Below are positions 60,401 through 64,000 of a DNA stretch of 64,000 nt, in pieces. Position 1 is the first letter of the stretch. The number at the start of each line of letters is the position of its first letter. Source of the stretch: Lacinutrix sp. 5H-3-7-4 (GTDB lineage Bacteria > Bacteroidota > Bacteroidia > Flavobacteriales > Flavobacteriaceae); assembly GCF_000211855.2 (NCBI RefSeq), contig NC_015638.1, forward strand, positions 2,143,001 through 2,207,000, read 5' to 3'. The translations under genes were made by a program, and so were the position numbers. Below the pieces are notes generated by a model. The model saw only the letters and a program-made list of their open reading frames with translations. It had not been told where the DNA came from and made no database searches.

Positions 60401-60689
60401 GTATAGCAACAGCACCAATAGATGCGGTAACTTCATTATCAAAAATAGGATCCCATTTAATACCACCAGAAGTAGATTTCCATAAACCACCAGAAGCTGT
60501 ACCAACATACATAATATCTGGGTTAGAATGTACAGCATCAATTGCTGTAACGCGTCCAGACATTCCTCCAGGACCAATATTTCTAGGCGTTATATTTTTA
60601 ACCAAATCCATAGAGAAATCCTGTGAAAATGCTGTAATTGAAATACATAAGAAAGAAAGAAATAATAGTTTTTTCATTTTTTTGTTCAT
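57477..60689 (-). CDS. Large exported BNR/VPS10-like beta-propeller protein
   Basis: A 1070-residue secreted protein with a signal peptide (MKKLLFLSFLCISITAFSQ; two possible ATGs, 60689 or 60677). Residues 25-780 are two or more beta-propellers with Asp-box repeats such as SLDAGKSWKSM, TDGGKTWKNI, EDGGFSWEKI and KNNGDTWEDV, as in sortilin/VPS10 and BNR proteins. A Lys/Glu linker (about 800-830) and a helical C-terminal region (about 920-1070) follow. Similar Bacteroidetes proteins are annotated as glycosyl hydrolases, but no catalytic residues can be assigned. Confidence 0.85.
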   Translation of the reverse strand: MNKKMKKLLFLSFLCISITAFSQDFSMDLVKNITPRNIGPGGMSGRVTAIDAVHSNPDIMYVGTASGGLWKSTSGGIKWDPIFDNEVTASIGAVAIQQSNPSVIWVGTGEGNPRNSLNGGYGIYKSLDAGKSWKSMGLEKTRHIHRVVIDPTNPDIVYAAAIGSPWGEHSERGVYKTTDGGKTWKNILFANNKTGAADLVMDPTNPNKLIAAMWEHKREPWFFNSGGEGSGLHITHDGGKTWKKITEKEGFPKGNLGRIGVAIARNKPNIIYALVEAKKNALYKSEDGGFSWEKINDKSDIGNRPFYYSEIYVDPQNENRVYSVFTYINVSEDGGKSFKQLMPAYGANNGVHPDHHAWWIHPENGNFMIDGNDGGMNITKDGGKSWRFIGNMPVAQFYHINVDNEFPYNVYGGMQDNGSWRGPAYVWKAQGIRNSYWQEISFGDGFDVIPDRDNSRYGWTMSQQGYVSRYDWQTGNNYMVRPTHPDANVLLRFNWNSAINIDPFDNSTVYFGSQFVHKSTDKGDTWKIISPDLTTNDPKKQKQRDSGGLTIDATGAENHCTILVIEPSPIEKNMLWVGTDDGRVHVTKNNGDTWEDVSNGLSGLPKGSWIVQIKASNKNKGEALLVANDYRRFNYEPYAYRTKNYGKTWQRIVDANDVESYTLSIIEDIEEPNLMFLGTDDGLYISTNAGNKWTKWTEGFPTVPVKDLVIHPREHDLVIGTFGRAAWVLDDIRPLRAIAKNEISNNKLKLFTPPTAYKAAYQQPTGSRFGADAMYNGENRGSGARFRYFVKIDKPVKKEKEAKKDNKNEEEGLDENKVKWDSISLKIYDNDRLIRTLKRKTPDTTGIYNWTWYMRESGKDRPSKSLRKRKSEPRGVEVKPGTYKAVMHYGDLTSEEFITVKEDPRLEVSAQNTNEIYTALKSIEDLRQTMANATKQLAESKKTAEKFKKNLSSLDKKKYKEEIKASKEIIKQIDEQFAIYFGKEDDRQGITRSNLPTVNSRIGNASSYISSRQNGLTSTETTLLNHAKTALKNALKETNTFFNTDWKKYRSTIESLEISEFKAIENFSID

Positions 60690-60775
60690 TAGTTTGCCTT
60701 AAAGTTAAGCACAAAATCTTAAATAGATGTTAAGTGCAATTTTTTCATTCTAAAATATCGTATTTTTATAGAGCA

Positions 60776-61903
60776 ATGAGAAACGAGAAATTAACTAGAA
60801 AAGGTTTTATATTTAAAGAATATGAAGCACCTTCACAATCGCCTTTCGAGAAACTTTTTGATATTTTTAAAGAGTTAATTACACATACTTCGGGTGATTT
60901 TGATGAAGCCATAGATTGGCTTAGAGAATTAGATAAAGAATATAAACTTACTACGCCAGATTATACAATAGATGATTTTATTGAAGATTTAAAAGCCAAA
61001 GGTTTTATAAGAGAAGAAATAAAGCCAGATGGTAACAAAGGTATTGGTATTACTGCCAAAACCGAGCGTGCAATACGTCAAGCTGCTTTAGATCAAATTT
61101 TTGGAAAAATAAAACGGAGCGGAAGCGGAAACCATAAAAGTAAAGGTGTTGGAATAGGAGATGAACACACAGGAGATTTTAGAAATTATCAATACGGTGA
61201 CGGATTGGATAAAGTCTCTATGACAGAAAGCCTTCGTAATGCCCAAATAAATAATGGTATTGGTGATTTTACTATTACTGAAGACGATTTAGTAGTTGAG
61301 GAAACAAGACATAAATCTCAAATGAGTACTGTATTAATGATAGATATTAGTCACAGTATGATTTTGTATGGTGAAGATAGAATTACACCTGCAAAAAAAG
61401 TGGCAATGGCTTTAGCCGAGTTAATAACCACACGCTACCCAAAAGATACTTTAGATATTTTGGTATTTGGAAACGATGCTTGGCCAATTAAAATTAAAGA
61501 TTTGCCATATTTAAACGTTGGGCCATACCACACAAACACAGTTGCAGGCTTACAATTAGCTATGGATTTGTTAAGAAGAAAACGAAACACCAATAAACAA
61601 ATATTTATGATAACCGATGGTAAACCAAGTTGTTTGCGTTTGCCAGATGGTACTTACTATAAAGATAGCAATGGTTTAAATCCACACATAACTAACAAAT
61701 GTTATGCTATGGCACAACAAGCCAGAAAATTACACATACCAATAACAACATTCATGATTGCTCAGGATAATTATTTGATGCAATTTGTTCAAGAGTTTAC
61801 ACGTGCAAATCAAGGAAAAGCATTTTATACAGGATTAAAAGGTCTTGGTGAAATGATTTTTGAAGATTATGAAACCAATAGAAAGAAACGAATTAAAGGA
61901 TAG
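60776..61903 (+). CDS. VWA domain-containing protein, partner of an AAA+ ATPase
   Basis: About 375 residues from the ATG at 60776 (MRNEKLTRKGFIFKEYEAPS); an earlier in-frame ATG at 60734 would add 14 residues. An N-terminal helical region (1-180) with KERAI-like basic stretch, then a VWA domain (about 185-375): MIDISHSMILYGEDRITPAK with the MIDAS DxSxS, GNDAWPIKIKDLPYL and FMITDGKPSCLRLPDG. It binds a divalent metal and a partner. The AAA+ gene follows 72 bases later; the pair is a chaperone-like system. Confidence 0.9.
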   Translation: MRNEKLTRKGFIFKEYEAPSQSPFEKLFDIFKELITHTSGDFDEAIDWLRELDKEYKLTTPDYTIDDFIEDLKAKGFIREEIKPDGNKGIGITAKTERAIRQAALDQIFGKIKRSGSGNHKSKGVGIGDEHTGDFRNYQYGDGLDKVSMTESLRNAQINNGIGDFTITEDDLVVEETRHKSQMSTVLMIDISHSMILYGEDRITPAKKVAMALAELITTRYPKDTLDILVFGNDAWPIKIKDLPYLNVGPYHTNTVAGLQLAMDLLRRKRNTNKQIFMITDGKPSCLRLPDGTYYKDSNGLNPHITNKCYAMAQQARKLHIPITTFMIAQDNYLMQFVQEFTRANQGKAFYTGLKGLGEMIFEDYETNRKKRIKG

Positions 61904-61975
61904 AAACAAATAAAAAGTGTAAAGCTATAAAGTGAAAAGTTTTAATCACTAAAATGAAAAAGATTTTAAAAAACT

Positions 61976-63442
61976 ATGGAAATAAAAAATATAAAAACTT
62001 TAGGCGAGTTAAAAAACGCTGGATATAAAAGTAAGTCTATTAAAGATGAACTTAGAGATAATTTAATAGAGAAAATTAAGAATAAAGAAACTACATTTAA
62101 AGGTGTTCATGGTTACGAAAACACCGTAATACCAGAGTTAGAACGTGCAATTTTATCTAGACATAATATTAATTTATTAGGTTTACGTGGTCAAGCAAAA
62201 ACACGTTTAGCACGCTTAATGCTAAATTTGTTAGACGAATATATTCCTGTAGTTGAAGGCAGCGAAATTAATGACGATCCTTTACAGCCTATTTCACGAT
62301 TTGCAATAGAATTAATTAAGGAAAAAGGAGAAAAAACACCAATAATTTGGTTACATAGAAGTGAGCGTTTTGCCGAAAAACTAGCAACTCCAGATGTAAC
62401 AGTGGCAGATTTAATAGGTGATGTAGACCCAATAAAAGCAGCGAATTTAAAGTTGAGTTATGCAGACGATCGTGTAATTCATTACGGAATGATTCCGCGT
62501 GCTAACCGTTGTATTTTTGTTATAAATGAATTACCCGATTTACAAGCCAGAATTCAAGTGGCTTTATTTAATATTCTACAAGAAGGCGATATACAAATTC
62601 GAGGTTTCAAACTTAGGTTAAACTTAGATATGCAGTTTATATTTACTGCAAATCCTGAAGATTATACTAACCGTGGTAGTATTGTAACGCCTTTAAAAGA
62701 TAGAATTGGTTCTCAAATTTTAACGCATTATCCAGAAGATATTGAAACTGCAAAAATAATTACACAACAAGAAGCAAAACTAGATAAAAGACAAACAAAT
62801 AGTGTCGCTATTCCAGAGTTGGCTAAAGATTTACTGGAACAAATTGTTTTTGAAGCCAGAGAAAGCGAATATATAGATGCTAAAAGTGGTGTAAGTGCAA
62901 GATTAAGTATTACTGCATTCGAAAATTTATTGAGTACTGCAGAACTTCGCGCTTTAAAAACAGGAGACACAAAAACAATGGTACGTTTAAGTGACTTTTT
63001 AGGTATTATTCCTGCAATTACAGGAAAAGTAGAATTAGTTTATGAAGGAGAGCAAGAAGGTGCTGCAAAAGTTGCATTTAATTTAATAGGTGAAGCCGTA
63101 AAAAGTTTATTTCCAGAGTTTTTTCCTAAAATTGAGAAGCTACAAAAACAAGAAGAAGAAAGTCCTTATGACGATGTAGTATCATGGTTTTTTAATAATC
63201 GTGATGGATTTGAACTTTTAGACGATTTAAGAGATAAAGAGTACAAACATTTATTAGATGCTATTGCTCCATTAGATGATTTACTTGGAGAATACCAACC
63301 AAATTTAGATAAAACTGAAAGCTATTTTGTAAAAGAATTTGTTTTATGGGCTTTAGTAGAATATAAACAACTAAGTAAATACCGTTATACCGAAGGTATC
63401 CAGTTTAAAGATCCATACGGAAGTTTTATAAGCGGTTTATAA
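61976..63442 (+). CDS. MoxR-like AAA+ ATPase (magnesium chelatase-type)
   Basis: A 488-residue ATPase. P-loop GLRGQAKTRLARLML (about 75-89) has Ala in place of the last Gly; Walker B is CIFVINELPDLQARIQVALF with Asn-Glu instead of Asp-Glu; sensor 1 FIFTANPEDYTNRGSIVTP; sensor 2 region near 305 (SARLSITAFENLL). Then a C-terminal helical domain (about 340-488). It acts with the VWA protein upstream, like MoxR/chelatase complexes. Different from the MoxR gene at 21850. Confidence 0.88.
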   Translation: MEIKNIKTLGELKNAGYKSKSIKDELRDNLIEKIKNKETTFKGVHGYENTVIPELERAILSRHNINLLGLRGQAKTRLARLMLNLLDEYIPVVEGSEINDDPLQPISRFAIELIKEKGEKTPIIWLHRSERFAEKLATPDVTVADLIGDVDPIKAANLKLSYADDRVIHYGMIPRANRCIFVINELPDLQARIQVALFNILQEGDIQIRGFKLRLNLDMQFIFTANPEDYTNRGSIVTPLKDRIGSQILTHYPEDIETAKIITQQEAKLDKRQTNSVAIPELAKDLLEQIVFEARESEYIDAKSGVSARLSITAFENLLSTAELRALKTGDTKTMVRLSDFLGIIPAITGKVELVYEGEQEGAAKVAFNLIGEAVKSLFPEFFPKIEKLQKQEEESPYDDVVSWFFNNRDGFELLDDLRDKEYKHLLDAIAPLDDLLGEYQPNLDKTESYFVKEFVLWALVEYKQLSKYRYTEGIQFKDPYGSFISGL

Positions 63443-63453
63443 ATATTAAATAC

Positions 63454-63489
63454 AAAAGCGCAGTTAATTTTAATTGCGCTTTTTTTTAT
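63454..63489. terminator. Bidirectional terminator
   Basis: AAAAGCGCA / TGCGCTTTT with a wobble-paired inner stem and T run, between the convergent AAA+ and OsmC genes. Confidence 0.88.
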
Positions 63490-63500
63490 ATAAAATGTAT

Positions 63501-64000
63501 TTAAATTAACTTAGTGATAACCTGTGTTTCGCTATGTAATGTTTTATGAACAGGACATTTATCTGCAATTTGAAGTACACGTTTTATTTGTTTTTCATCT
63601 AGATTACCAGTAAGTTTTATTTCTCTATGAAAAGTATCGATTTTTGCTGAAGTTGATTCGCAATTTTCACAATCCTCAGCATGAGTTTTTGAGTATTTAG
63701 TATGTACTTCAACATTTTCAATATCCCAACCTTTTCGTTTAGAATACATTTGAATAGTCATTGCTGTACAAGCAGATAGTCCTGCAGATACAAGCTCGTA
63801 TGGTGAAGGACCAAAATCATTTCCGCCAAAACTCGTTGGTTCGTCTGCTGTTATATAATGATTTCCTACTTTCATTTTAGTTGTAAATCCTTCAGAAGCA
63901 TCTAAACTTGCAACAACATCATGTACGGTATTGATGGTTTCATTTTCTGGTATATTTACATAGCGTATGGCCCAACTAGAAATTATTTTACCAACATAAT
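63501..64000 (-). CDS. Alpha/beta hydrolase-OsmC fusion (partial, C-terminal part)
   Basis: The frame stays open to the right edge, so the start is outside. The visible 166 codons read (edge) YVGKIISSWAIRYVNIP, then an OsmC domain: GNDFGPSPYELVSAGLSACT with the catalytic Cys, MYSKRKGWDIENVEVHTKYS, and the second Cys in DKCPVHKTLHSE. The ATG at 63873-63875 is internal: homologues of this kind carry an N-terminal alpha/beta hydrolase with the YVGK...W...RY tail seen here. It reduces organic hydroperoxides. Additional cysteines in EDCENCES are notable. Confidence 0.85.
   Translation of the reverse strand, partial: YVGKIISSWAIRYVNIPENETINTVHDVVASLDASEGFTTKMKVGNHYITADEPTSFGGNDFGPSPYELVSAGLSACTAMTIQMYSKRKGWDIENVEVHTKYSKTHAEDCENCESTSAKIDTFHREIKLTGNLDEKQIKRVLQIADKCPVHKTLHSETQVITKLI

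Noticed and set aside
60371-60577. Leucine-rich small frame opposite phase in the BNR gene
   Set aside because: It is a frame shadow of the long BNR protein with unnatural composition.

Overview
The window is about 64 kb of AT-rich DNA from a member of the Bacteroidota, almost certainly a marine-type Flavobacteriaceae. The evidence is the gene families (TonB receptors with an N-terminal carboxypeptidase-like domain, DUF3276, DUF2141, a head-GIN protein, a LETM1-related biofilm protein, the long Bacteroidetes form of NusB, leucine dehydrogenase), A-rich leaders without a clear Shine-Dalgarno, and promoters of the Bacteroidetes type (TTTG, about 20 bp, TAnnTTTG). No rRNA, tRNA, CRISPR array, prophage or intact insertion sequence was seen. 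It looks like ordinary chromosome, densely packed, with two genes cut by the window edges (an aldehyde dehydrogenase on the left and an alpha/beta hydrolase-OsmC fusion on the right).

Layout. 0.5-3.8 kb: a general-stress-like run (YtxH, a holin-like membrane protein, a small helical protein, hemerythrin, topoisomerase IB, a DUF2383 protein). 3.8-6.1 kb: two tandem AraC regulators. 6.2-7.8 kb: a cysteine-less ArsC-fold protein divergent from thioredoxin reductase. 7.9-11.7 kb: a head-GIN protein, a PadR/PspC envelope-stress pair and a DUF4870 protein. 13.5-16.9 kb: a probable copper-handling operon (small Cys protein, MbnP, MbnH-like di-heme protein, outer-membrane protein). 16.9-18.4 kb: OxyR divergent from Dps. 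18.5-20.4 kb: a DUF2141 protein and an OmpA/TSP3 protein. 20.5-27.4 kb: a MoxR/DUF58/DUF4350/DUF4129/SpoIIM operon divergent from an RDD protein. 27.5-40 kb: housekeeping and metabolism (TRIC-like channel, CsaA, ABC exporter, leucine dehydrogenase, NusB, YajC, Dcp peptidase, cyclophilin, CoA Nudix hydrolase, acyltransferase). 39.4-41 kb: an ECF sigma operon. 41.2-48.9 kb: a TonB receptor, an unrecognised four-gene envelope operon and a DUF2141/TPR/LytS/2TM/LytTR operon. 48.9-57.4 kb: LETM1-related protein, a split DUF4331 pair, TPR plus TonB receptor, and a sodC-sigma-anti-sigma operon. 57.5-64 kb: a giant BNR-repeat exoprotein, a VWA/AAA+ pair and the OsmC fusion.

The most interesting thing found is a regulatory pattern. 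Three promoters in the window, upstream of the TonB receptor at 41272, of the DUF2141 operon that ends in a LytTR response regulator (45322), and of a second, distant DUF2141 gene (18927, reverse strand), carry the same architecture. Each has two ACA-N-T/C-T direct repeats exactly 21 bp apart, then ATATTTG starting exactly 43 bp after the second repeat begins. Repeat sequence and spacing fit the known LytTR-domain operator, so the LytS/LytTR pair encoded here probably controls its own operon, a TonB receptor and both DUF2141 proteins. Other points worth checking are the copper operon with an internal hairpin and an almost leaderless TTG-started first gene, a tandem pair of unknown membrane proteins, a possible small RNA downstream of the second TonB receptor, a 17-residue candidate microprotein, and two head-to-head genes whose start codons are only 2 bp apart.
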